Shown here: positions 53,962 through 64,000 of the stretch, one piece after another
Layout: each line of letters opens with the position of its first letter
Position numbering within the stretch: position 1 is the first letter of the stretch
Assembly (NCBI GenBank): GCA_009829735.1
Contig: CM020619.1
Location: forward strand, 14,437,777-14,501,776
Reading direction: 5' to 3'
DNA: 64,000 nucleotides
Source of the DNA: Pyropia yezoensis
Taxonomy: Eukaryota > Rhodophyta > Bangiophyceae > Bangiales > Bangiaceae
Program-made: the position numbers and the translations under genes
The notes under the pieces: model-generated
Seen by the model: the letters and a program-made list of their open reading frames with translations, nothing else
What the model was told of the DNA's origin: nothing
The model's database searches: none

Positions 53962-54107
53962 GGTGCGTGCGTGAAAAGCAGGAGGCGTGCGGGCTTCAAA
54001 AGCTGACGAGCCGCGAGCTCCCTGCCAAAGCCGAGGTGCGTGCGTGAAAAGCATGAGTCGTGCGGGCAGCACAAGCAGACGAACCGTGAGCTCCTCGCCA
54101 AAGCACA
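53962..54107 (+). repeat. Two-copy tandem repeat, 73-bp period
   Basis: GGTGCGTGCGTGAAAAGCA starts copies at 53962 and 54035. Both continue with CGTGCGGGC, ACGA(G/A)CCG(C/T)GAGCTCC and CCAAAGC. Confidence 0.85.
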
Positions 54108-54591
54108 AGCCAGGACTCTCCGTCACTAGAGGAGAGGACACCTGCCCGCTCTGCAGGTGCTCTCTTGTGGGTCTGGTAGCATTCGACACGAATGACAATG
54201 TTGCATTGTCATTCTTGAACACTCCATGGCTCGATGGAGCGGCTGTCCAAGCGACAGCGATGATCTATACGGCTCTCGGCGTCCGGCTCGGCTCGGGCTC
54301 GACACGCCCGGACCCGCGAAGCCTGCCACGCCTGGCATGTTGTGCAGTGTAGGGCTTCACCCTGAGCTTCGACTGTGGCCCCGCCAATGCCCGCGCGCCA
54401 TCCAAGCGATGTTGCACCATCCGCTCTTCCAGCCCCTCTTCCAGCCCAGCCTGCTCCCCTGGTGTTGCGCAATTAACTTCGCACAAAGTGGTTGGATGAA
54501 AACGAAAATGAGGAGTCTGGGCTCTTTTGTGAAGAAGTAGTTGCATTCGCAACTTGTTTGGCACTACCGTACTCTTCCACGACCACGTCAC

Positions 54592-54660
54592 AGTCGTGTC
54601 ACGCGCTGCACCTCGAAGGGATCATGATGATCCCTTCGAGGTGCAGCGCGTGACTCGACT
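54592..54660. repeat. Near-perfect long hairpin
   Basis: Arms 54592-54625 and 54627-54660 are reverse complements over 34 bp with one mismatch and a single-base centre. The inner 28 bp, beginning GTCACGCGCTGCACCTCG, are perfect. It lies in sequence without a gene call. Confidence 0.95.
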
Positions 54661-55323
54661 GATGATCACCCCCTTCCGCCACCCCGTCGTGCCGTGCGGC
54701 GCGCCGTCACCTGTGTGGACATGGGAGCCGCCCGCCCCGCTCTTCCCCTCTCTGTCCCGGCCACGGTGGGGATGCCAGTGTGAGTTGCTGTCTTTCGCTC
54801 CTCATAGGCCGCTGTCCCTGCCACTGTCCCTGCCACTGTCCCTGCCGCTGTCCCTGCCACTGTGTTGCCCCTGTTGCTGCCGCTGTTGCTGACGCAGTTC
54901 CTGCCGCTGTTGCTGCCGCTTTCGCTGCCGCTGCTGCTTCCGTTCGGCCGTCCTACCACCCGCATTCTTCGCCCCTCCCTGTGCTCTGCGCTCCGCCCGC
55001 TCGGTGACAGACTTTGCGGCTGGTGCGGCTGGAGGCGGCGGCGGCGGTGGCGCCCGCTGGGTGATGACACAATAGCGGGGCGCTCGCTGGGGGCTCCTCG
55101 GCCCCCTACTGCCAGGAGCAGGCCTCCCTTTCGGGGGCGGCGGCTGCCGCGGCACTGCGCTCGGTCAGCGCGCGCCCCACCTTGCTTTGCTCTTCCCAAT
55201 GCTCCAACTGCACGCCCGTTCTGGGATTTCGAATCTTGGGGCGTCATCGTCTTTGTTTTTTATGTGTGCCACGGCAGCGGCGACACTGCCCATCCTGCCG
55301 ACCCGCCGGCCCGGCGATCTCTT
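54661..55323. other. No gene; contains CTGTCCCTGCCA repeats
   Basis: 54810-54946 is a degenerate tandem of 12-base units (CTGTCCCTGCCA, passing into CTGTTGCTGCCG). The remainder down to the stop of the zinc-finger gene is unassigned and should include that gene's 3' untranslated region. Confidence 0.6.
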
Positions 55324-56334
55324 CTAGGATAAGATCTGGTCGATCAAGTCGCCCATGTCCTCTGGGGTTGACGGCGACGGCGCGGTGTGTGCCTCTCCGC
55401 GAGTGCCGCAGCTGTCATGGCCGCCCGACTCGCGGGACGTGTTGCTGTAGGTTGGCGTGGTGGCGCCCTCTCCATCAGCCGTGACGAGAGAGGTGCAGGC
55501 CGAAGCGTCCCATCCGTGGGCGTAGAGCCGCTGGTTCTCGTACTCCGGCAGAGATTGCCTTTGCGCGTACAGCGGTCTGTCGAGCGCGGTCCTTAGGGGG
55601 TCAACCAGAGAGGTTGCCCATGTGGTGTCATCTTCGCACCGCCCCGCCCGCGACGGGGGCACCAGGGTCACGCTGGTGACCGCCGACGGCTCAGATGCGA
55701 GGGGCAATCGTGGTGACGCCGGCGTAGCCTTGGCAGGGGCAGATGGCGTCGCAGCACCGCACTGCGCCGGCCGCCAGAAGACTGCCGGGATGCACTGCTG
55801 CTCTGCCTTCCCCGGGGGTGCGTTTGTCGGTGGGGTCACGTCGGTGACCGACGGCATTGTCGCGACGAGCAGCGTCTGTAGCCAGCATGACACGGGCAGC
55901 TCCTTCCATGGACCCGTCGCGTTCAGGGGCGAGGTGGTCTCGGCCCCCGCGACTGGCTGGTGTTTCGAGGTGGCGATAGCGGTCGCAGTGGCAGTGGCAG
56001 TTGCGGTCGTGTTGGCACGGCGGCAGCTGCTGCCAACACAACCTCGTTGCACCTCAGCTGCCCCGGCGATGGCGGCCGCGGCGGTCACGGACTGCGGGCT
56101 ACTCGGGGTGTCCTTGGCGCGGAAGCACCGGCGACAGTAGGCCCGCCGGATGTGGTTGTCCGCGCCACATGACGGGCACAGTACAAAGACTCGCGACATG
56201 CCGGGGCCCCGCCGCAGCGTGCTACGGCGGCGACCGAGTCGGCCGGGTCGTGTGGCTGTGATGGCGCCGCCACCGCCGCCGCTGCCGCCCACCCCGCCGG
56301 CGGTGACCCGGCGGGGCGCAATAGGCGTGGCCAT
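55324..56334 (-). CDS. RanBP2-type zinc-finger protein, paralogue B
   Basis: 336 residues from ATG 56334 (MATPIAPRR); ATG 56370 is in frame but less similar to paralogue A. Residues 49-74 are VFVLCPSCGADNHIRRAYCRRCFR, with C53, C56, N60, C67 and C70 at the same residue numbers as paralogue A (48077-49660). N-H-I-R-R-A-x-C is close to the N-x-x-R-R-x-x-C of RNA-binding RanBP2 fingers. The middle is Ala/Thr/Pro-rich without further domains. The C-terminus STPEDMGDLIDQILS ends in an acidic amphipathic motif like the GCLLDEILGE of paralogue A, a possible short interaction helix (inference). The two genes share orientation and lie about 5.7 kb apart, consistent with an old local duplication. No intron is needed. 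Expected to act with RNA or ubiquitinated proteins in the nucleus or cytosol. Confidence 0.75.
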   Translation of the reverse strand: MATPIAPRRVTAGGVGGSGGGGGAITATRPGRLGRRRSTLRRGPGMSRVFVLCPSCGADNHIRRAYCRRCFRAKDTPSSPQSVTAAAAIAGAAEVQRGCVGSSCRRANTTATATATATAIATSKHQPVAGAETTSPLNATGPWKELPVSCWLQTLLVATMPSVTDVTPPTNAPPGKAEQQCIPAVFWRPAQCGAATPSAPAKATPASPRLPLASEPSAVTSVTLVPPSRAGRCEDDTTWATSLVDPLRTALDRPLYAQRQSLPEYENQRLYAHGWDASACTSLVTADGEGATTPTYSNTSRESGGHDSCGTRGEAHTAPSPSTPEDMGDLIDQILS

Positions 56335-59300
56335 GGCGAGGGGTGGCGGTCGGCGGGGAGCACCCCCCATCTGGGCACGACGCCCGCCGGCGGCTGGTGT
56401 CTGCCCAGGTGCTTGCGTGTTCGTGTGTCGTGGGGAGGGGGGGGGTTTAAGGTGGTGGCCACCCCACTTTCCGTCCGAGCTGGCCGCCGTGGCTCTTGTC
56501 CTCCTTGTCCGCGGGTGGGAGACGAGAGTTGGTGACGGGGGAACTGAGGCGATGGACCTCCAAGTTGAGGGAGAAGGTGGGGGTGGTTTTGAAGCAGAGC
56601 GCGGCGGGGGGGGGGCGGGAAGGGGAGCGGTTGGCCACTTCGACCCTCTGGTTCGTCTTGCCGCCCTGGGTTGCAGCGCTTATCTGCTGGAGGTCTCCCC
56701 GCCCCCCACTTCTCGGGTGCAGCACTGAACTGTCTCGCCTTTGAAGCGAGGCGTGGCGGGAACAGGTGAGGGCGCGCGGGCAGGCCGCCACGGGGGTCAG
56801 CCAGCTCGCCATGCTGCCCTCGCCTGCTCAGGCGAGATCCCGCTAGGGGCCTGCTCACCCCACTCCCTTCCCCTCGAGCTGTACTGCCCCCGCCGTTCGC
56901 TCCCCGCTACTGTGCCTGCTGTTCCTCCTCCCCTTCTCCGCCCCGCGGTTGGACAGGAGGGGCCGGTGTGACCGGGGTGGCGGCGTGCCTGCCAGGGCCG
57001 CGGCCCGGCGCCTCCCCCGACTGGTCTCGCGCGACCGCGCTGCCGGTGCCGCTCGGCGTCCCCCCTGACAGCGCGGCCGGCCTGGCGGAGAAGGTGATAA
57101 AGGAGGGAGGGATGGGAGGGGGGGGGGGGGCAGCTACAGTGTACCTGCTGCTGCCTGCCGACTGCCCTCCGTCACAGCTGTCCTATGTAGCTTGGTCAAC
57201 GCCCAGTGCGCAACGCATGCCCCTATCTTTTTTTATGTGTCTCTTGTCCTTGAGATGGGGCCAAGGGCCTTCCGCGACTGCGACGTACTGTATCCCAAGA
57301 GGTGGCGACCGGGCGGGGCCCAACAACACGGTTGGCTGGTTGGTGCCCAGCGCCACCCACCACTAGCGTGCGTGTCCGCTGGGCGACACGCCCTGGTGGT
57401 GGTGGTAGTGGGTGGGGCATGCGGGGGGAAGGCCTGGGGGAGGGTGGCGCGTGGCCGTGACCACTGATCGGGGCGTCGGCCGCGCCCGCCCCCCCGCGGG
57501 ATGCACGCCCGCTCCCCCGCGGCCACGTTGCCTGACACTCCCCCGCGCGTCGTGCCTGAAGCTAGACGCAGCGGCGTTTCTGGATCCTTAGGGAGGCGTC
57601 AACGGGTGGAGCATGAGAGGGAGGGGCGACACGGGTGGTGAAACGAAACGTTAGCCTGTGCGCGCCACCCGCTGTGCTGATCCCGCGGGCGCGGCCGCAT
57701 GACCCTCCTCTCTCTCTTTCCGATCAACGCTGCGGGGAAGAGGGGGCGGTGACGGGGCAACAGCGACACCGGGGGCACGGGGGGGGGGGGGTGCCGTGCC
57801 GTACGGCCGCGCCCCGCGTCAGTAGATATCGTCACAGATTGTGTGCATCTCATCGAGACGCAGTTTCGATGGGACTGCGTTGGGCCCGCGGTGGGCCCTC
57901 GTTGAGCCGGGAGCCCTATCGTGGACGTGCTGCGATACTGATAGATGAGAGCCTCGATGAGACTACCTCGGGCAAGTCACGCCCCACATGACAGAAGCCA
58001 AACAGGAAATCTCAGAATCTCACGTTTATTAAGCATTCATTAGCCGCTTGTGCGGTGCTAATATCGCCTGATCAGCACCCGTGCCCTGATCAACAGGAAT
58101 GCGTACGCTACTCTTCGCAGCCGTCCGCATCCTGCCCGGCCACCCCTTTAAGCTCCCATACGCGGACGCCCTACGTACAACGCTGCAGCCAACCAATGAC
58201 TCACAGAAAACGAACAGGATAAACACCTTGACGCGCAGCAGACGGATCCCACCACCGCCGACAGCGAGGCTCGCATCACCTTCAGTAGCCAGACGCCGAG
58301 AATCCCCCCAGACGCAGCCTTCATACTGAGATCGACATAGAAACGTACCATCATGCACAAGCGACAACGTGTACATCCATCATGCACATCACCAACACGC
58401 CAAGCGCACGAGAAACAAGCCGACATCACCAACACAAGGAAAAAGAAACCGCAAGAACGAAAACAGCAGCACGCCCACATGATCCCGGCGGTGCGCCACA
58501 CGAGCAGCAAGTGGGTCGCACGAATCTCGCGCGCCGCAATGACAACCAACACACAACATCACGAGCAACAAAGCAAGCCCCACACCCTTGTACGCACGCA
58601 CAGATCCAGCACCGGTACGTCCAAGCGCGCAATCATAAGCAACATCACCAGCAACAACATCACATACAACGCGACGTCGTGCACATACCATCATGTCTTG
58701 CTAATCCCCAGGCGCCTCACCCGTGCTCCATCAGGTGCGCGCGGTCAATGGATCCCAACAGCACACGCTAGCAGTTCTCGTGAGAACCAGCGAGGACGGA
58801 AGGCTCTTAGCTTGTGCGCGCAACACAGCACCGGCCGTGCCCGCGCGCAGACACCCCCTCACTGGCAAGTCCCTCTCAGGAAGGGGCCTTCTGGAGGGGG
58901 GGTCCCACGAGCGCGCAGAGGGGTCGCCTCCCTGGTGTGTGCCCAAGTGCACTCTCTGGTGGTCCCTCACAGGCCTTTCCTGGGCCCCCCCCCCCCCCCC
59001 GCGACCGCGCAAAAGCCACGAAACGAAGTGCCCGACAACGGACCAAAGGTTGACAGCGTGAATAACCAATGAGAGCGCCGAACGGGTCGCCTAAGTAACA
59101 TTTTCGTCAATTGGGAAGCTCCAGACCGTGCTTCGCGCGGGTCGCCTCCGTCGAGAGACCCCATCGCAGGCCCCCTGCGATAGGGCCTCGATAGGCCCCA
59201 TCGAGCCCGTATCGTGGACTCCCTGCGATGTGCGATCCCAATCGTGGACCCTCGAGGGGCCATCGATGGGCCCTCGGTGAGAAACACATACTCTGTGACG

Positions 59301-61157
59301 ATGTATGTACAGTACATAGGCAGCCAAGATAACCAGGGGGGGGAGCGTGCGCAGCGCGTGCCCACCCGCCCCGTGATCCCGAGGCGGGTCGCTCAAACCG
59401 CCCAGCCGCGGTGGCGCCGCAGCCGCGGCGACCCGGCTGGGCGCCCCCACCTCCCGTGTTGCCCCGCCCGTACACGCCCCCCACACAACGCAACACGGCG
59501 CAGGGGAGGTGCATACCGCGAAACGGGGCTGCGCGCGATCGCGGCCGTTCCCCCGCTCTACGTGGGGACTGTCCTGTCGTCCCTGTTGAGCCCAGCGGTG
59601 CCGTAAGTTGGGGGGGGTGGGCGCTCGCCCAGATCCGATGGCGCTGGTGCTTCCAAGCCGCGCCTGCGTGGCGTCCACACGAGCTCCGTGCGATACAACC
59701 TGTTGCTAGATTCATCGAGACAACACGCGATGAAGGACGGCAAGGTCCCGCGCTGCCGCTGTTTAAAGCCGCGAAGGGGGGTCTGTCCTTCATCCCACTG
59801 TACTGAACTGCCGACAGGGGCAAGTGGACGGTCCGTCCTCTTTCATATGTATGAGAGCGGGCGGGCTGACGACGCGCGACCAGTCGCGGCGTTGACGTTG
59901 CCAAGCCACGGTGGGATGCGTCGCCGCCATTAAGAGCCAAGATTGACAATGGTAACATGTCAGCGGTTTGCATTGGCAACCAACGATGCCGCGCTCCCCG
60001 CCGCTCACTGCTGTTCTGCGATTCCCCTCCCGGCTCCACGCCTCACGCCCTCCCCTCCTACCCGCCCTGCCGGCAAAGAGCGCCACGCGTGTGCCCCACG
60101 TAGCTACGTGAGTGCGAACATATTACGCCTGTGGGGGCGGCGGGAGGCGTGCCGACGACCGGCGCCGCGTGCCCACCAGGATCGCAGCTGATGTCCCCCA
60201 ATCGGCATCGGCGGGGTCTGCCCAGAGGCTGTGATGGCCACCAGGCCGGCGAGGCAGGGACGCAACGCAACCACCACGGGGCCACGCGTCCTCCACCGCC
60301 GGGGGAGCACACCCCCTATCAGTCCTTTCTATCGTGGCGGCGGGGAGGGATCAGGAAAACAGACACGTCGGCGCATGTGGCTCAGAGAAAGAGACTCGGC
60401 AGGGTCTGTCAGGCGCAGCCGTCCAAGCAGCACCTCATCCAAAAGTAATGAATCCAGTTGATGGGATGCAGCAGCGCAAGGGCTTGTGCGCCCCGCACCC
60501 ATGCGGTCACCAATCAGGCTGGCGCCCCAGACTCTCCGCACTTCCTTAGGCCATCTCTCTCGTCGGACGATCGTCGCGACCACCCAGAAGCATCGGGAGC
60601 TTTGAACCTACTGAACCTCTGGCAGTCGCACACAAGGCGAGGTCGATCGTTGTATTCCATGATACGTGAGAGTGCGTGCTTGGGCATGCAGACACTGGGT
60701 CGCCGAGTGTGCCTGTCCAGTGGCAGACGAACAGGTAAGAGAGGTGGTGTTAGGTAGTTGCCGGTGTGACGTTTCTAAAGTTTATCATTCGCCACTCGGC
60801 CAAAAGACACCCGCCGCTACCGCCGCAAGGCGCGTCGAGAGCGCTCTCCGCCCCGCTGGAGGTACATCCTGTCGAGCGCCTCCATGACCACGAGGGTGGG
60901 TTTCGCCGAAAGGGTGGGGGTAAGCAGCCTCACCAGCAGCCGCTCGGTGGCGCCCACTGGCGGCGAGAGGAGGGTCAGCGAGCCAAAGAAATAAAAGAGG
61001 GGGGGGAGGGGGAACGGTGACGCTGCCGCAGGCAACGGCCGAAGGGCCAGCCGCGCGAGCAAGGGTGGACGCAGAGTGGACGAGACAAAAGCCCAACAAA
61101 ATCCGACGAAATCACCGCGGAACTCTCACCCGCCAGCCGCCGCACTGCCCCCCCACT
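56335..61157. other. No confident gene in about 4.8 kb
   Basis: Many overlapping frames on both strands, all unrecognised. 58350-58700 is distinctly rich in A and C on the plus strand. A minus frame ends at 58029 with an AATAAA-like signal just beyond (TTTATT at 58023-58028 on the plus strand), a weak hint of a minus-strand transcript. 57840-57970 and 59130-59290 share many CGAT/GATCG and GGGCC palindromic words (for example CCTATCGTGGAC, CCGTATCGTGGAC) and may be relics of one repeat. Confidence 0.35.
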
Positions 61158-63983
61158 TCACAGCACCTCGACCACCTCCCCGGTCACCACAAAGCCCACA
61201 GGGTCCACCCGCTCGACGGCCACGCGGACGCCCGCCCCCACGCGGACGCCAGTCTCCCCTCCCACGGCCACGTTGGTCGCAACGGTGAGGGTGGCGGTGA
61301 GCCCCACCCCCCGCAAGGCGACCTCGACCTTTTGCCGCTTCCGCCCGCCCGCCTTGGGCGCCTCGTGAAGCACCCGCACGATGCCCTCGACCGACGCGGT
61401 GCCCCCCCCCGCGGCCGCCACCTGCGCCTCACACGCCCCAGCAAACGCATCGTAGAGCGCCGCGCGGCGGCGTTCCGCCACCAGCCGCCCACTCTCCACA
61501 TGACGGCGCTCCAGCCACGTCCGCAACGACGCAATGCGGCGGCGGCCCAGTGGCGACCGCCGCGGCACCGACGGGATGGACGACAGGAGCGCCGCCTTGA
61601 GCTGGCGCTGCGTCACAAGGTCCGCGTAGCGCCGCAGGGGGGCGGTGCCGCAGCGGGCGGCATGCGTCGAAGCGCCGGGGCGCTCGGGAAGGGGCACACC
61701 CACCGACGTGGCATGCCGACGGAAGAGGCCCCCGGCCGTGGACAACAGCGTAGAGACCGTCGTGTGCGCGCGGGTGCGGCGGAAGGGGGTAATGGTGGGG
61801 GTGGCGGTCGCACCAGGACCCTTGACAAGCCGCACAGACGCCACGTTGGACGACAGCCGCGCCTCTGGTGCGCGCCCGCGGAGAGCCGCAGACGCCGCGC
61901 CCGCCGCGCGGGCGGAGGCGGCCGCCGATGCCGCCGCCGTGGCCGCCGCGTTGGGGTTGATGGCCGCCACGACGTCGGGTCTGTCCTCGCCTGCTGCCGG
62001 CACCGCCGCCGCCGCAGCCACCGCCGCTGGTGGCGGCACAGCCGCCGGCGCCGCCAGCGACGCGAGCACGTCTGCCACCGCGGCGAGGGCGCGCAGCTCC
62101 CCCGAGGCAGACCCCTCAGAGGTGGTGGCCCCGTCCTCATCCAGCCGCACCGAAGACCGCGGAGCCTTGCGTGCGTCGCTGAGCGCCGCATTGAGGCCAT
62201 CGTACGTTAGCCGCCGGACGGGACCCACTACGCCCAGGAAGACGTCCCAGTCCACCAGCGTCCGAGTGCCTACGTCCACGTCCATCTGGACGGCGACCGT
62301 TTCGGTGGGGAGCTCTTTGGAAAAGCCCGCCCCCTCCATCGCTGCCGCAGGGAGCATGTGCAGCGGTCGCGCCGGGAGGTAGAGGCTCTCCCCCCGCTCG
62401 CACGCGAGGGTGTCCATGGCGGTGCCTGCGCCAACAACTGCATCCACATCGGCAATGTGGACCGTCACCCGCCAGACGTCACGGTCGGCGACTGACTTCG
62501 CGCGCACCCGCCGGATGGTAAAGGCGTCGTCCAGGAAGCGAGCGGCAGGGTCGTCCACCGCCCACACACCTCCGCGGGAGGGCAGGCAGTTGCGGCGGCC
62601 ACGGCCGACGGCGGTAGCACCGGTGGCAAAGCCAGAACGACGCCGGCGGGCGGCCGCACGCAGGCGACGGGCCTCGTCCAACACATCAGGGGGGAACGTC
62701 CAGCCGCTCATCACGCTGTCCTCGCTCGTCAACGACCGACGCGGGGCGGCGGACGACGCCGACGATGATGACGATGGGGACGGCGTCGACGGCGCCGCTT
62801 CAGCCGACCAAAACCCAATGTCCCGCAGGAGCCGCGCCGCCTCGGCGGCGGTCGGCGTGTAGCCGAGGCCCGTCATGGCGGCCGCCCCGGCGCCCCGTGG
62901 CACCGCGTCCGATGCGGCCGCAATCTCTAGCGCCCGCACAATGTCCAGGTGCTGCCGCTTCCACAACGCCTTGACGCCCGCCCGGGAGAGCATACCCGCT
63001 GAAGACGACGACGGCACGGTCGCGGCCGCCACCGCCACTTTCCCGGGGCTACCAGAGGCCTCCGCCATCGCAGAAGCGGTCGAGTGCGCATCGGCTGCCA
63101 CCCGCGCGGCCGACACAAACGACCCCGTCCCGCGAGTGGACACCACAGACGGGGGAAGGGCGCGCCAGCCCCCCCCCGGCGCGCGCTTCCACCGCAGCCC
63201 ATCGGCGGCCAGCAGCAGCGCCGCCGCCGCTGTGGCCGTGGCGGGCGTCGCGTCAACGGCCGCCGCCGGCCGGCGGCGGCCACCGCCCGGCGGGAAGAGC
63301 TCCCTCGCGACGGCCGCGGCGGTCACCACCCCCCGAGGGTCCCCCTTTTTAAACGCCCGCGCCGCCGCGTAGACGTGGTCGAGCGAGAGCGCCCGCGGGG
63401 GGGTGGAGCGCAGCAGCGTCCGAGCACCGTCGAGGATGGCCGCCGCCCCGCCGTCGGCGGGGACATCCGGCGCGAGCGTGGGCGGCCACACCGCCACCAG
63501 CTCCCCACGGCTGACGGGTGTGGCCGCCGCCGCGGGGGGGGACGATGGCAGCGGCGCGTCAGCGGCCAGGCGGGCGAGCACACCGGTGGGGGTGGCCTCG
63601 GTGACGACGCCCAGCCGGAGGCGGCCGTTGAGCCATGCCTCCACCACTGCTCCAGCGGGGATGGGCGCGTCGCCGACTGGGGGCGGCGGGGGGGGGGGGA
63701 GGGCAGCCGACTCGTCACCCGACGGGGCGTCCTCGTCGTCTACGTTCGCGTCCTCAATCGTGGCAGCTGCCGCTGCCGCCCCGTCCTTGTCGTCATACAC
63801 AGCCGACAGTGGGTCGCTGGCAGTGCCTGACGCCGACGCACTACTATTCGGCGCCGGCGGGGGCACCGCCGCGGTTGCGACCGCGGCCGCCGCTGCGTGC
63901 GGCGCCGCCGCCGCCCGCCGTCCGGCCAGCCGCGCGCCCCACAGGCCCGTGGCGGCCGCGCCGACGCACGTCGGGGCCACCAC
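61158..63983 (-). CDS. RNase II/RNB-family protein, plastid-type (possibly 5' incomplete)
   Basis: 941 residues from ATG 63983; the frame may continue past the window edge. The N-terminus (ARLAGRRAAAAPHAAAAA) is Ala/Arg-rich and hydroxylated, like an organelle transit peptide. Residues around 105-165 (AGAVVEAWLNGRLRLGVVTE) match the N-terminal beta-barrel of cyanobacterial/plastid RNase II. The RNB domain begins at AVDDPAARFLDDAF (477-486 region), with VHIADVDAVVGAGTAMD, RGESLYLPARPLHMLP, an Ala-rich insertion, GVPLPERPG and RRYADLVTQRQLKAAL. The C-terminus (VEGIVRVL...VERVDPVGFVVTGEVVEVL) is S1-like. RNB enzymes degrade RNA 3' to 5'; plant RNR1 matures plastid rRNA and mRNA ends. Three catalytic Asp are present (D477, D485, D486), but the position equivalent to E. 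coli D207 is Phe483, so activity may be reduced or lost. Confidence 0.85.
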   Translation of the reverse strand: MVAPTCVGAAATGLWGARLAGRRAAAAPHAAAAAVATAAVPPPAPNSSASASGTASDPLSAVYDDKDGAAAAAATIEDANVDDEDAPSGDESAALPPPPPPPVGDAPIPAGAVVEAWLNGRLRLGVVTEATPTGVLARLAADAPLPSSPPAAAATPVSRGELVAVWPPTLAPDVPADGGAAAILDGARTLLRSTPPRALSLDHVYAAARAFKKGDPRGVVTAAAVARELFPPGGGRRRPAAAVDATPATATAAAALLLAADGLRWKRAPGGGWRALPPSVVSTRGTGSFVSAARVAADAHSTASAMAEASGSPGKVAVAAATVPSSSSAGMLSRAGVKALWKRQHLDIVRALEIAAASDAVPRGAGAAAMTGLGYTPTAAEAARLLRDIGFWSAEAAPSTPSPSSSSSASSAAPRRSLTSEDSVMSGWTFPPDVLDEARRLRAAARRRRSGFATGATAVGRGRRNCLPSRGGVWAVDDPAARFLDDAFTIRRVRAKSVADRDVWRVTVHIADVDAVVGAGTAMDTLACERGESLYLPARPLHMLPAAAMEGAGFSKELPTETVAVQMDVDVGTRTLVDWDVFLGVVGPVRRLTYDGLNAALSDARKAPRSSVRLDEDGATTSEGSASGELRALAAVADVLASLAAPAAVPPPAAVAAAAAVPAAGEDRPDVVAAINPNAAATAAASAAASARAAGAASAALRGRAPEARLSSNVASVRLVKGPGATATPTITPFRRTRAHTTVSTLLSTAGGLFRRHATSVGVPLPERPGASTHAARCGTAPLRRYADLVTQRQLKAALLSSIPSVPRRSPLGRRRIASLRTWLERRHVESGRLVAERRRAALYDAFAGACEAQVAAAGGGTASVEGIVRVLHEAPKAGGRKRQKVEVALRGVGLTATLTVATNVAVGGETGVRVGAGVRVAVERVDPVGFVVTGEVVEVL

Positions 63984-64000
63984 CCCTTGCCGGAGGCACG

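Noticed and set aside
58023-58376. Minus-strand gene with AATAAA-like signal
   Set aside because: The 115-codon frame has no recognisable content and overlaps a better-looking frame in another phase; one hexamer is not enough.

Overview
This looks like nuclear DNA from a G+C-rich photosynthetic eukaryote. There are no bacterial operons. One gene shows phase-matched GT/AG introns, and there is a chromodomain Ty3-type LTR retrotransposon, a large collagen-like gene, and two plastid-type protein signatures (a fragment of 1-deoxy-D-xylulose-5-phosphate synthase and an RNase II/RNB protein with an Ala/Arg-rich N-terminus). Alanine-, proline- and glycine-rich coding, long G/C runs and large minisatellites would fit a bangiophyte red alga such as Porphyra/Pyropia. 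That is a guess from style, not a proof.

Layout. (1) 1-10.3 kb: visibly lower G+C (near half by eye), no recognisable gene, but old repeats: a fold-back repeat (45-558), two hAT-like MITEs with 8-bp target duplications (2655-2999, 4517-4852), and dispersed repeat copies. (2) 10,319-20,294: a nearly intact Ty3/gypsy chromovirus on the minus strand, with 407-bp LTRs differing at two positions and a 5-bp target duplication ATATC. It encodes Gag, protease-RT and RNase H-integrase-chromodomain with a long extra tail. Between pol and the 3' LTR lies a convergent ORF of about 628 codons on the opposite strand. The element interrupts a repeat whose uninterrupted copy lies at 1531-1820. (3) 20.5-29.8 kb: unassigned sequence, a G-rich low-complexity block (22.7-24.5 kb), an orphan DXS fragment (27.5-27.76 kb) and more repeats. 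(4) 29,790-30,878: a Tc1/mariner/IS630-type DDE transposase gene. (5) 31-38.8 kb: an ~80-bp hairpin minisatellite of about 4.7 kb, an Ala-rich possible gene, and a ~370-bp tandem array. (6) 39-64 kb: the gene-bearing part, with an intron-containing Cys-rich gene, a small secreted protein, a membrane-anchored collagen-like protein, two paralogous RanBP2-type zinc-finger genes about 6.6 kb apart, and an RNase II-family gene at the right edge.

The cellular genes do not form an obvious pathway. DXS (isoprenoid precursor synthesis) is only a fragment. The RNB protein would act in organelle RNA turnover, but it lacks one of the four catalytic aspartates. The least explained objects are the retroelement's antisense ORF, the RanBP2-finger pair with matching architecture, and the stop-free 80-bp hairpin array flanked by coding-like sequence. 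G+C statements are by eye. Low-complexity open frames are not treated as genes unless something besides length supports them.
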